DNA of 28,233 bases, taken from positions 1 to 28,233 of the forward strand of contig DATKVG010000115.1 of the NCBI GenBank assembly GCA_035530195.1, read 5' to 3'. Source of the stretch: JAPLKX01 sp035530195 (GTDB lineage: Bacteria > Hydrogenedentota > Hydrogenedentia > Hydrogenedentales > SLHB01). The notes below the pieces were generated by a model. It saw only the letters and a program-made list of their open reading frames with translations, ran no database searches and was not told the origin of the DNA. Both the position numbers and the translations under genes were made by a program. This document shows positions 1-6,959 of this stretch, in pieces. Numbering within the stretch: the first letter of the stretch is position 1; every line of letters starts with the position of its first letter.

Positions 1-538
1 CCAGAACCAGCAACGCCGACAATTTCAGCGTCGCCGCCACGCCGCCTTTCTTCTGCACCAGCGCCGGCATCACCAGCATCTGCGTCAGAACCACCAGCGC
101 CAAACACCACATCGCCAAACCGCTCATCGCGTAACCCAGCAGCGGCGACGTCGATCCCAGCCAGGTCGCGTAAAACCACCCGCTCGTCAGCAGCACCGCC
201 ACCCCCGCCACGTACACCGCCCCAACGCCTAGCGCCCGCCGCCAGTACAAACCCATGCCACGGGACAGATCCAAAAACGAACCGTCGCCCGTGTCAATGA
301 ATTCCTTGACGAGGTGGGCCAGCCCCGCGCCAAACAACGGTACCAACACGCCAAACGACAGCCCAAACGCCGGTACCGCGATCGCGAAGATGAGAAAGCC
401 GTCGCCCGTGACAAACGCCGACACGCCCGCCAGCATCGGCCCCAATAGCGCCGCCGACCATACCAGGTTGGCCAGCACCAGCTTGCCCAGATGGTCGTAG
501 AAAACCCAAAACGCCATTCTAAGCGCGCGACTCAACAT
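1..538 (-). CDS. Integral membrane protein, partial (C-terminus beyond window)
   Basis: The minus-strand frame is open from the ATG at 538 to the window edge, giving at least 179 residues without a stop. The translation begins MLSRALRMAFWVFYDHLGK and then shows four to five hydrophobic segments (about residues 18-40, 42-68, 98-117, 130-158 and the run at the cut end), so it is an inner-membrane protein. The opening FYDHLGKLVLANLVW, a short cytosolic segment leading into a helix, resembles small multi-pass proteins of the YesL/DUF624 type, but I cannot confirm that family. It starts 18 bases after the stop of the SurA-like gene on the same strand, so the two are probably co-transcribed. A second possible start is the ATG at 517; no strong ribosome binding site decides between them. 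Confidence 0.6.
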   Translation of the reverse strand, partial: MLSRALRMAFWVFYDHLGKLVLANLVWSAALLGPMLAGVSAFVTGDGFLIFAIAVPAFGLSFGVLVPLFGAGLAHLVKEFIDTGDGSFLDLSRGMGLYWRRALGVGAVYVAGVAVLLTSGWFYATWLGSTSPLLGYAMSGLAMWCLALVVLTQMLVMPALVQKKGGVAATLKLSALLVL

Positions 539-556
539 CAACCATCGCCAATACGT

Positions 557-1522
557 TCAAATAAACACGCGCACCCGGCTGCGTTTGCGAAGTTCCGAAA
601 TCCACTTGTCATATTTCTCGTCGGCCTGCGCCGCTCTCAACTCCGGCTCGATGTCCGTGCGCGCCTCTTCGAGGGTCGGCGTGCCGGCCGCTTCTTTTTT
701 CTCCACAAAAAGCAACACGTACCCGAATTCCGTCTCCACCACGTCGCTGACCGCCCCTTCATCAAGCGAGAACGCCGCATGGTCCAGGTTTTCCACCAGG
801 TCGCCGCGCACCACCCAGCCCAGCAGGCCCCCGTCTTCGGCATCCGGGCCCGCCGAATACGTCTTGGCCAGTTCCACAAAACTCGAGCCCGCGTCCAACT
901 GACTCTTCAGTTCCTGCATCCGCGCCTTGACCGTCGCCTTCTCCTGCGGGTCGCTCCCGGCCTTCAAAAAGATCCGGCGCACCCGCACCCGCTCCGGATG
1001 CGTCAGTTTGTCCCGGTTCTCGTTGTAATACTTCACCACGTCGTCTTCGTTGACCTCGACCTCATTCTCGAACTCCCGCCGTTTCTGCCGTCCCGCGACG
1101 ATCGCCAGCAATTGCTTTCTCAGCCGCGTCCGCAGATCGCTCAGCGTCTCGCCCGCCGCTTCCAACTGCTGCAAGAACTCCTCGTTCGACGAAAACCGTT
1201 TCTTGAGTCCCGCAAGCTGCTCTTCGACCGCCTCGTCCCGGATTTCCAAGCCCGCCAGCAGCGCTTCCCGAAGGAGTATCTTGCTTTCGATGGCCTGGTC
1301 GAGCGCGGCCCGAAGCCGCTGCTCCGCCATCTTGTTGAACTCCGCCTCGTTTGCCGCCGTCTGGCGCAGCGATTCAAGGACCGGCCCGATTTCCTGCACC
1401 AACTCGCTCTGCAGGATTACCTCGTTGCCAACCGTCGCAACAATCGCGTCTACCGTCTCGCCGCTCGCGATTCCTGACCCAACAACCGCCAGCAAAACTG
1501 CTAAAACCTTAATCTTATTCAT
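557..1522 (-). CDS. SurA-like periplasmic peptidyl-prolyl cis-trans isomerase
   Basis: This 321-residue protein is a parvulin-type foldase of the SurA group, which escorts unfolded outer-membrane proteins through the periplasm. Residues 1-21 form a Sec signal peptide (MNKIK, a hydrophobic core, then SGIASGET). Residues 22-150 match the SurA N-terminal chaperone region: VDAIVATVGNEVILQSEL is the typical opening, followed by a long helical stretch. Residues about 175-290 are a single parvulin domain, with RRIFLKAG, FVELAKTYSAGPDAEDGGLLGW and FGYVLLFVEKK. E. coli SurA is longer and has two parvulin domains, so this is the one-domain form. A GGGA-containing binding site precedes the ATG. It heads a short minus-strand unit with the membrane protein downstream. 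PrsA- or PpiD-like roles are possible; the fold assignment is firm. Confidence 0.9.
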   Translation of the reverse strand: MNKIKVLAVLLAVVGSGIASGETVDAIVATVGNEVILQSELVQEIGPVLESLRQTAANEAEFNKMAEQRLRAALDQAIESKILLREALLAGLEIRDEAVEEQLAGLKKRFSSNEEFLQQLEAAGETLSDLRTRLRKQLLAIVAGRQKRREFENEVEVNEDDVVKYYNENRDKLTHPERVRVRRIFLKAGSDPQEKATVKARMQELKSQLDAGSSFVELAKTYSAGPDAEDGGLLGWVVRGDLVENLDHAAFSLDEGAVSDVVETEFGYVLLFVEKKEAAGTPTLEEARTDIEPELRAAQADEKYDKWISELRKRSRVRVFI

Positions 1523-1554
1523 ATCAGGTGTCCCTTCCCTGAATTCCTATACCC

Positions 1555-1572
1555 GCCAGGCGGCCGCCTGGC
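1555..1572. repeat. 18-bp perfect palindrome upstream of the SurA-like gene
   Basis: GCCAGGCGGCCGCCTGGC reads identically on both strands. It lies 33-50 bases upstream of the start of the SurA-like gene, where a promoter or operator would be expected. It could be a regulator site or just another short palindromic repeat of the kind common in this window. No clear -35/-10 pair is visible beside it. Confidence 0.5.
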
Positions 1573-1670
1573 AGAATGCATCGAGAGGCGCGTCCGCGCA
1601 CCCCGAAGAATAACACACCCCAAGAAACCGCGCAAAAAAGTCGGGTTTTCCGCCTCGTAGCGGTTTGCCC

Positions 1671-1756
1671 GTTGGGACGCCCCCAGGCCGCGCTTCTCAG
1701 CGCCGCGCTTCTTAGCGCGCCGCTTCCTAGCGCGCCGTTGTTGGGGGGTGTCCCAC
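1671..1756. repeat. Inverted-repeat element with three nested 15-bp tandem units
   Basis: Outer arms are GTTGGGACGCCCCC (from 1671) and GGGGGGTGTCCCAC (1743-1756), which pair with few mismatches. Between them lie three consecutive 15-base units (1689-1703, 1704-1718, 1719-1733), each of the form cgCGCTTCTTAGCGc and each able to form its own small hairpin. The right-hand part recurs at 4481-4536 and the outer arms recur twice at 15749-15969, so this is a dispersed family. Confidence 0.8.
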
Positions 1757-1829
1757 TTTTCGTCCCAGCCCCTCCATAGTCAATCGGCAATCCGAAACGC
1801 GCCTCGGCGCACAAGTCGGCAATCCGCAA

Positions 1830-3107
1830 TTACTTCCTCTTCGCCAGCACGTCCGCCTCGTAGCGGTTTGCCTCGTCGAGCCACGCGGGACCTACCGGCA
1901 CGCCTTGCTTGAGGCAGTAGTAGTCCCACACCGCGCCGAACGGGAGTGTCTTGATCTCTTCGAGCAGGGCGAGGCGTGCGGTGTTGTTGGCTTCGCGCTC
2001 GAACCCTTTCAGCGTGTCGGTGGGTTCGAGCAGCGCGAGCAGCAGCGCCTTGATCATGGCCCGCGTGCCGATTGTCCAGGCGGCGATCCGGTTGATGCTG
2101 GCGTCGAAGAAATCGAGCCCGATATGGACCCGCGCCACGAAATCGTGCCGCACAATCTCCTCGGCCAGCGCCCGCAACTCGTCGTTCAGAATTACCACGT
2201 GGTCGCTGTCCCACCGGACGCCGCGGCTCACGTGCAGCAGGATCTCGTCGAGGTAGAGCAGGACCGAGGAGATTTTGTCCGCTATCGACTCGGTCGGGTG
2301 GAAGTGGCCGGAATCGAGTGTCAGCAGCGTACCGTTCTCGACGGCGTAGCCCAGGTAAAACTCGTGCGACCCCACCACGTAGCTTTCCGATCCTATCCCG
2401 AACAGTTTGCTCTCGACGGCGTCGAGGTTGAACTGCGGGTCGACGTGCTCGGCGAAAATCAAATCGAGCGACTGGCGCAGCAACTCGCGCGGCGTCCGCC
2501 GGTCCACCGGGATGTCTTTGTGGCCGTCGGGAATCCACACGTTCGTGACGCACGGCGATCCCAGCGCCTCGCCAAAATACGCCCCAATCCGTCTGCACGC
2601 GATGCAGTGGTCCACCCAGAACTTGCGCACCCCCGCATCGTAACTCGACAGCGTGAACCCGCTCGCCGCCATCCGGTGGGAAAACAGCGTCGGGTTGAAA
2701 TCCAGCCCGATCTCCAATCCGCGCGCCCAATCCACCCAGTGCTCGAAATGTTCCGGGGCCAACTCGTCCCGCTCGACCTTTTTCCCGCCGGTCTCGGCGT
2801 ACATCGCATGAATGTTGGCGCGGTGCTTGCCCGGGATCAGCGACATGGCCTTCTCGATGTCCGCCCGCAGTTCGTCGCCGGTGCGCGCCTTGCCCGGGTA
2901 GTTGCCCGTGGCCTGGATGCCGCCGCTGGCCGCCGCGCCCGTGTTCTCGAGCCCGGCCACGTCGTCGCCCTGCCAGCAGTGCAGGCTGATCGGAATCCGG
3001 CCAAGCCGCTCGAGCGCCTTCTCGGTCGAGACGCCGTAACGGCCGTAAACGTCCGTCGACTCCGAAAAACGCCGCGATACCTCGGCTTCGTCAAATTTAT
3101 AAAACAT
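1830..3107 (-). CDS. rhaA: L-rhamnose isomerase
   Basis: This 425-residue protein has the normal RhaA length and converts L-rhamnose to L-rhamnulose in the cytosol, the first step of rhamnose breakdown. Diagnostic stretches are IPISLHCWQGDDVAGLE near the N-terminus, GLDFNPTLFSHRMA, VTNVWIPDGHKDIPVDR, VGSHEFYLGYAVENG, the metal-site region LLTLDSGHFHPTESIADK and GVRWDSDHVVILND. These contain the Glu, Asp and His ligands expected for the two metal ions of this TIM-barrel family. The ATG at 3107 is preceded by a purine-rich GGAGAAAGGGGCGAGG. The gene starts 28 bases after the permease stop on the same strand, so the two are probably one transcript. No RhaB kinase or RhaD aldolase is in the window. 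Confidence 0.95.
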   Translation of the reverse strand: MFYKFDEAEVSRRFSESTDVYGRYGVSTEKALERLGRIPISLHCWQGDDVAGLENTGAAASGGIQATGNYPGKARTGDELRADIEKAMSLIPGKHRANIHAMYAETGGKKVERDELAPEHFEHWVDWARGLEIGLDFNPTLFSHRMAASGFTLSSYDAGVRKFWVDHCIACRRIGAYFGEALGSPCVTNVWIPDGHKDIPVDRRTPRELLRQSLDLIFAEHVDPQFNLDAVESKLFGIGSESYVVGSHEFYLGYAVENGTLLTLDSGHFHPTESIADKISSVLLYLDEILLHVSRGVRWDSDHVVILNDELRALAEEIVRHDFVARVHIGLDFFDASINRIAAWTIGTRAMIKALLLALLEPTDTLKGFEREANNTARLALLEEIKTLPFGAVWDYYCLKQGVPVGPAWLDEANRYEADVLAKRK

Positions 3108-3135
3108 GGTTCGCCTCGCCCCTTTCTCCTGTGCG

Positions 3136-4413
3136 TTACCGCCACAAAAACCAGACCAGCAGGTACGCCGGTATTACGGCCGCAAGCGTAAACGGCACCG
3201 ATATCTTCCCAAACTGCCGGAACGTCAAATGATACCCCTCTTTCTTCAGCAGCCCCGCCGCAACGATGTTCGCCGACGCGCCGATCGGCGTTACGTTGCC
3301 CCCAAGGCTCGCCCCGATCAGCAGGCCAAACAGGTACAGCGACGGGTTCAGCCCCAGTTTCTCCGACATCTCGAGCCCCACCGGCAGCATCGCCGCCAGA
3401 AACGGCACGTTATCGACGAACGCCGAAATCGCTATCGAAAAGAACACCAGCAGCGTGTACCCCAGGAACACGTTCTCGCCAATGCTGCGCGACAACACAT
3501 CCGAGATCCGGTCGATCCAACCCGTCGCCGACAGGCTCGCCACAATAATGAAAATCGCCATCAGGAAAAACGTCGTGTCCCAATCCAGCCGTTTCAGCGT
3601 GCGCAAAAAATGCATCTTGTGGACAGAATGGCCCCACACCAACAGGAGCAGGCCGTACCCCATGCAAATAGCGCCTGCCAGGTAGCCGAATCCCGTGTCG
3701 AGAAACGACGAAAACGCCAGCGAAACTATCAGCAGCACCAGAACCACCGTCGGAACCCACGTCTTCACGGTTTCGGCCGGCGTCAGCGGGACTTTTTCGG
3801 TTTCGCGCCGGAAAAACCCGTAAAGGACGGCAAACGACGTCAACGCCCCCAGTTCCACCGCAAAAAAGATGCTCGGACGCCCGTGATACACAAAGAAATC
3901 CATGAACGTCATCTTGGCAAAACCGCCCAGAAGCATGCTCGGCGGGTCGCCAATCAACGTCGCGGCCCCCTGGAGGTTGCTCGATATGGCGATGCCAATC
4001 ATCATGTTCACCGGGTTGATCCGCAGTTTCCGCGCAAGCGACAACGCCACCGGCGCCACAATCAGAACCGTCGCCACGTTCTCCACAAACGCCGAAATAC
4101 ACCCCGTCAACGCGCAGATAAACAAGATAGCCCACGCCGTGTTCGGCGCCTTGTTGACGATCACCTCCGCCAGGTACGCCGGCGTACGGCTCTCAATAAA
4201 ATAGTCCGCCGCGATCAGCGTCCCCACGAAAATGCCCATCACGTTCCAGTTGATCCCATCCCTCAACGCCACCCCCACCGGGATCGTCCGCGTCACCATC
4301 AACACCAACGCCGCTATCACGCCCACCAGGCTCCGACGAGTCGGCAACGCCACAAAAAGCCCATACGCCAGCACAAAAACGCCCAGCGCTATATAAGAAG
4401 GTCCCGTTTCCAT
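3136..4413 (-). CDS. ArsB/NhaD-type ion transporter superfamily permease
   Basis: From the ATG at 4413 this is a 425-residue membrane protein with about eleven hydrophobic segments. SAFVENVATVLIVAPVAL and ISSNLQGAATLIGDPPSML in the first half, echoed by ISAFVDNVPFLAAMLPV and LGGNVTPIGASANIVAAG in the second half, are the paired signature loops of the ArsB/CitM/NhaD superfamily, whose members move anions or exchange Na+/H+. The substrate cannot be told from sequence. Linkage to rhaA hints at an organic acid or sugar-derived anion, but this is a guess. The frame stays open 64 codons further to 4605, but that extension is translated from the dispersed repeat at 4481-4536 and lacks helices. I therefore place the start at METGPSYIALG, with GGGA just upstream. 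Confidence 0.85.
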   Translation of the reverse strand: METGPSYIALGVFVLAYGLFVALPTRRSLVGVIAALVLMVTRTIPVGVALRDGINWNVMGIFVGTLIAADYFIESRTPAYLAEVIVNKAPNTAWAILFICALTGCISAFVENVATVLIVAPVALSLARKLRINPVNMMIGIAISSNLQGAATLIGDPPSMLLGGFAKMTFMDFFVYHGRPSIFFAVELGALTSFAVLYGFFRRETEKVPLTPAETVKTWVPTVVLVLLIVSLAFSSFLDTGFGYLAGAICMGYGLLLLVWGHSVHKMHFLRTLKRLDWDTTFFLMAIFIIVASLSATGWIDRISDVLSRSIGENVFLGYTLLVFFSIAISAFVDNVPFLAAMLPVGLEMSEKLGLNPSLYLFGLLIGASLGGNVTPIGASANIVAAGLLKKEGYHLTFRQFGKISVPFTLAAVIPAYLLVWFLWR

Positions 4414-4480
4414 TCCCACAGCGATCCCTGCAAAACAATCACCGCAAGTATACCGATCGAACACCGCCCCGTCGAACCTG

Positions 4481-4536
4481 CAGCGCTTCTCAGCGACGCA
4501 GTTTAGTGCGCCGTTGTTCGGAGTTGTCCCACTTTT
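4481..4536. repeat. Partial copy of the nested inverted-repeat family
   Basis: CAGCGCTTCTCAGCGACGC, then TTTAGTGCGCCGTTGTT, then GAGTTGTCCCACTTTT reproduce the right-hand half of the element at 1671-1756 with substitutions. Its minus-strand translation (SGTTPNNGAL) parallels that of the other copy (SGTPPNNGAL), which is why the long upstream extension of the permease frame is spurious. Confidence 0.7.
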
Positions 4537-4745
4537 GAGCCCAATCTCCCGCCCCACATGGTTGCGTCTGCGCTCAAATGCCTCTTTATTGGTTTCGGCC
4601 TCCACGCTGAACTCTCTGCGACTCTGCGTGAGCTAATCCTCTTCTTGAAACGGCAAAATCACCCATGCACAACGGCCTGTGTATCTTTTCACGGGCCACC
4701 CGCAACAAACCACCCGACCCGCCATACGCCTGAACATAATTCCAG

Positions 4746-4775
4746 TTGACATCACCCCGCAAAATGGTTTATTCT
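4746..4775 (+). promoter_or_regulatory. Sigma70-like promoter of the hydrogenase locus
   Basis: TTGACA at 4746-4751 and TATTCT at 4770-4775 are separated by 18 bases. The first hexamer is a perfect -35 match and the second has four of six -10 bases. Transcription would start near 4782, leaving a leader of about 65 bases before the first gene. Confidence 0.6.
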
Positions 4776-4786
4776 CACGTTGTGAG

Positions 4787-4804
4787 TTGTGAATTGTTTC
4801 ACGA
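4787..4804. promoter_or_regulatory. Candidate Rex operator
   Basis: TTGTGAATTGTTTCACGA is an inverted repeat that fits the Rex consensus TTGTGAA-N4-TTCACAA at 13 of 14 specified positions. Rex represses fermentation and hydrogenase genes when NADH is low relative to NAD+, and hydrogenase operons are known Rex targets in several anaerobes. The site lies just downstream of the predicted transcription start, a position suited to repression. A CRP/FNR-type reading (TGTGA-N6-TCACG) is the main alternative. A second short dyad, TCAC-GTT-GTGA, sits at 4775-4785. Confidence 0.6.
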
Positions 4805-4848
4805 CGATGCGTTGCCAATAAAAGACGCTGCAAAACAGGAGGTCCGGT

Positions 4849-5229
4849 ATGGCCAAAATTCTCATCGTCGACGACGACCCCGATGTCGTCGAAACCGTCG
4901 GGCTGTTTTTGCGCCAGGACGGTCACCAAACTGCGGCGGCGTTTGATCGCCGCGAAGGCATGGCGCAAGTCGCCGGCTTTAAACCCGACCTAATCGTTCT
5001 TGACGTGATGATGGAACAGCCCGACGACGGCCTTACGATGGCGCAGGACCTTCGCCGCCAGGGGTTCAAGCACCCGATCCTGATGCTGACAAGCATCAAC
5101 CGGGCCACGGGCATGGTCTACGGCAAGGACCCCGACATTGCCCCCGTCGACGATTTCCAGGAAAAACCCATCGAGCCCGCCGCGCTGGTTGCAAAAGTAA
5201 ACCAGTTGCTGCGGCAGCCGGAGGCTTGA
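4849..5229 (+). CDS. Single-domain response regulator (CheY-like receiver)
   Basis: This 126-residue protein is a lone receiver domain. The acidic pocket is DDD at residues 8-10, the phospho-acceptor is Asp52 in VLDVMMEQPDDG, the switch Thr is Thr81, and the conserved Lys is Lys106 in FQEKP. There is no DNA-binding or enzymatic output domain, so it must act by protein contact or as a phosphorelay intermediate. It is the first gene after the Rex-like site, with AGGAGG eight bases before its ATG. The hydC-like gene begins three bases after its stop. It shares an unusual MMExxDxGxT motif and an extended loop before the Lys with the receiver at 13848-14273, so the two look like paralogues placed at the two ends of the locus. 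Confidence 0.9.
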   Translation: MAKILIVDDDPDVVETVGLFLRQDGHQTAAAFDRREGMAQVAGFKPDLIVLDVMMEQPDDGLTMAQDLRRQGFKHPILMLTSINRATGMVYGKDPDIAPVDDFQEKPIEPAALVAKVNQLLRQPEA

Positions 5230-5232
5230 ACC

Positions 5233-5748
5233 ATGTACGCCCACGACAACGAACGATTGAAAAGCGATATCCGCACCTGGGCCGCCGAAAACGGACGCGA
5301 CCGCACCGCCCTTATTCCGCTGCTGCAAATGGTTCAGGGCAAGTACAGCCAAATCTCCAATTACGCCATGCAGGTCATCGCCGACCAGCTTGACATACAT
5401 CCCGTCGAAGTCTACAGCGTCACCTCGTTCTACAGTTTCCTCGACTACGCGCCCAAGGGCCGGTTCGTCCTGCGTCTGTGTCAAACCATCTCGTGCGACA
5501 TGCAGGGCAAGGACCGGGTGGCCCGCCAGCTTGAAAACGATCTCGGAATCCGGTTCGGCGAAACCACGGACGACGGCAAGTTCACACTCGAATGGGCCAA
5601 CTGCCTGGGCATGTGCGACCAGGGCCCCGCACTCCTCGTCAACGACACCATCCACACCCGGGTCACCCCGGAAAAAGTACACGAGATCGTCGAAGAATGC
5701 CGAAAAATCTTTGGCATCTACGCGGTCGAAGTCAGGGAGGGGCACTAA
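5233..5748 (+). CDS. hydC: NuoE/HydC-like subunit of NAD-linked [FeFe]-hydrogenase
   Basis: This 171-residue thioredoxin-like [2Fe-2S] protein corresponds to HydC of trimeric bifurcating hydrogenases, HndA of NADP-reducing hydrogenases and NuoE of complex I. The cluster ligands are visible as Cys83 and Cys88 (RLCQTISCDM) and Cys124 and Cys128 (NCLGMCDQ). The N-terminal half has the usual helical part with LIPLLQMVQGKY and VTSFYSF. Its role is to pass electrons between the flavin subunit and the rest of the complex in the cytosol. GGAGG at 5220-5224 precedes the ATG, and its stop abuts the next ATG. Gene order NuoE-NuoF-HydA is the classic arrangement. Confidence 0.93.
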   Translation: MYAHDNERLKSDIRTWAAENGRDRTALIPLLQMVQGKYSQISNYAMQVIADQLDIHPVEVYSVTSFYSFLDYAPKGRFVLRLCQTISCDMQGKDRVARQLENDLGIRFGETTDDGKFTLEWANCLGMCDQGPALLVNDTIHTRVTPEKVHEIVEECRKIFGIYAVEVREGH

Positions 5749-6948
5749 ATGAACACCCCGAGAAACACCCTCACGTTCAGCCAAACCGAACCCGGCGCCG
5801 GGCTCAAAAAAGCAATCGCCAAATCGCGCGCCGACGTCATTGCCGAAATCGCCGCGTCCAGTCTTAAAGGCCGTGGCGGGGCCGGGTTTCCCACCAGCGT
5901 CAAATGGAACCTCGCCGCCGCTGCACACAGCGCCAATAAATACGTGATCTGCAACGCCGACGAAGGCGAACCCGGTACTTTCAAAGACCGAGTCATCCTC
6001 GCCAACTACGCCGACCTCGTCATCGAAGGCATGACGATCGCCGCATTCGCGATCGGCGCCGCCGAAGGCATTATCTATCTCCGCGGCGAGTATGCCTACC
6101 TCCGCAAAGACCTCGAAGCCACCATCGCCAAACGGCGTGAACAAAAACTGCTCGGCGAGGCCATCCGCGGTTGCAAAGGATTCGGTTTCGACGTCCATAT
6201 CCGCATGGGCGCCGGCGCCTACGTGTGCGGTGAAGAAACCGCTCTCATCGAGTCGCTCGAAGGCCAGCGCGGCGAACCGAGAAACCGGCCGCCGTTCCCC
6301 GTCGACACCGGCTACATGGGCTTCCCCTCGATCGTCAACAACGTCGAAACCCTGGCCTGGGTACCCTGCATCATGGCCAAGGGCGCCGCGTGGTTCAAAG
6401 CCATCGGAACCGAGCGGTCCGCCGGCCCCAAAATCTTCAGCGTGTCCGGCGATTGCGAACGCCCCGGCGTCTACGAGTTCCCGATGGGCATCACCATCGC
6501 CCAGTTGCTCAAGGAAGTCGGTGGCGAAGGCGCAAAGGCCGTACAGGTCGGCGGGGCGTCCGGCCGTTGCGTCCCGGCCGCCGAATTCGGCCGCGCACTC
6601 GCGTTCGAAGATGTCCCCACCGGCGGGTCCATCATTATATTCGGCCAAAACAGAGACATGCTCGCCGCCGCACGCAATTTCCTCGAATTTTTTGTCGAAG
6701 AATCCTGCGGCCAGTGCACACCCTGCCGCGAAGGCAACGTTAAGCTGCTCGAAGGCGTCGAGTTGCTCGAGCAAGGCCGATGTTCGATGGCCTACCTTAA
6801 CGAATTGTGCCGACTCGGCGAAACCATGCAGTTGGCCTCGAAGTGCGGGCTCGGCCAGTCCAGTCCCAACGCGTTTCTCTCCATAATTGCCAACTTCAAA
6901 GACGAGCTCATGGGCCGCACGACCGCCCATCGGGCTGCCGTGTCGTAA
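5749..6948 (+). CDS. hydB: NuoF/HydB-like flavoprotein subunit of NAD-linked [FeFe]-hydrogenase
   Basis: This 399-residue protein is the NADH- and FMN-binding subunit. LKGRGGAGFPTSVKWN (39-54) is the NADH/FMN glycine-rich loop. CNADEGEPGTFKDR (68-81) and GAGAYVCGEETALIESLEG (154-172) are FMN-site signatures. A [4Fe-4S] cluster is bound by Cys320, Cys323, Cys326 (SCGQCTPC) and Cys366. It corresponds to the core of Thermotoga HydB or HndC but lacks both the N-terminal thioredoxin-like domain and the C-terminal ferredoxin domain of the long forms, so electron bifurcation here would rely on the clusters of the partner subunits. A GGGAGGGG binding site sits before its ATG, which directly follows the hydC stop. 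Confidence 0.93.
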   Translation: MNTPRNTLTFSQTEPGAGLKKAIAKSRADVIAEIAASSLKGRGGAGFPTSVKWNLAAAAHSANKYVICNADEGEPGTFKDRVILANYADLVIEGMTIAAFAIGAAEGIIYLRGEYAYLRKDLEATIAKRREQKLLGEAIRGCKGFGFDVHIRMGAGAYVCGEETALIESLEGQRGEPRNRPPFPVDTGYMGFPSIVNNVETLAWVPCIMAKGAAWFKAIGTERSAGPKIFSVSGDCERPGVYEFPMGITIAQLLKEVGGEGAKAVQVGGASGRCVPAAEFGRALAFEDVPTGGSIIIFGQNRDMLAAARNFLEFFVEESCGQCTPCREGNVKLLEGVELLEQGRCSMAYLNELCRLGETMQLASKCGLGQSSPNAFLSIIANFKDELMGRTTAHRAAVS

Positions 6949-6959
6949 AGGAGTCACCG

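Larger units (their letters stand above)
1523..1829. other. Intergenic region between rhaA and the SurA-like gene
   Basis: This 307-base gap separates two minus-strand genes. It holds the 18-bp palindrome at 1555-1572 and the nested inverted-repeat element at 1671-1756. The ORFs crossing it on either strand are translations of repeat sequence (GALRSAALRSAA-type peptides) and are not credible genes. No convincing promoter is visible. Confidence 0.6.
4414..4848. other. Divergent intergenic region: repeat fragment plus hydrogenase promoter
   Basis: This 435-base region separates the minus-strand permease from the plus-strand hydrogen locus. It contains the repeat fragment at 4481-4536, a stretch near 4610-4635 (CTCTGCGACTCTGCGTGAG) with internal repetition, and the promoter/operator block at 4746-4804. 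No credible gene is seen in it. Confidence 0.6.

Noticed and set aside
3106..4506. 466-residue plus-strand ORF opposite the permease
   Set aside because: Its product is almost wholly Arg, Gln, Pro and His, typical of antisense reading of a hydrophobic protein gene.
4990..6957. 655-residue minus-strand ORF across the hydrogenase genes
   Set aside because: It is antisense to the receiver, hydC and hydB genes; such long frames are expected from high-GC codon use and it has no recognisable domain.
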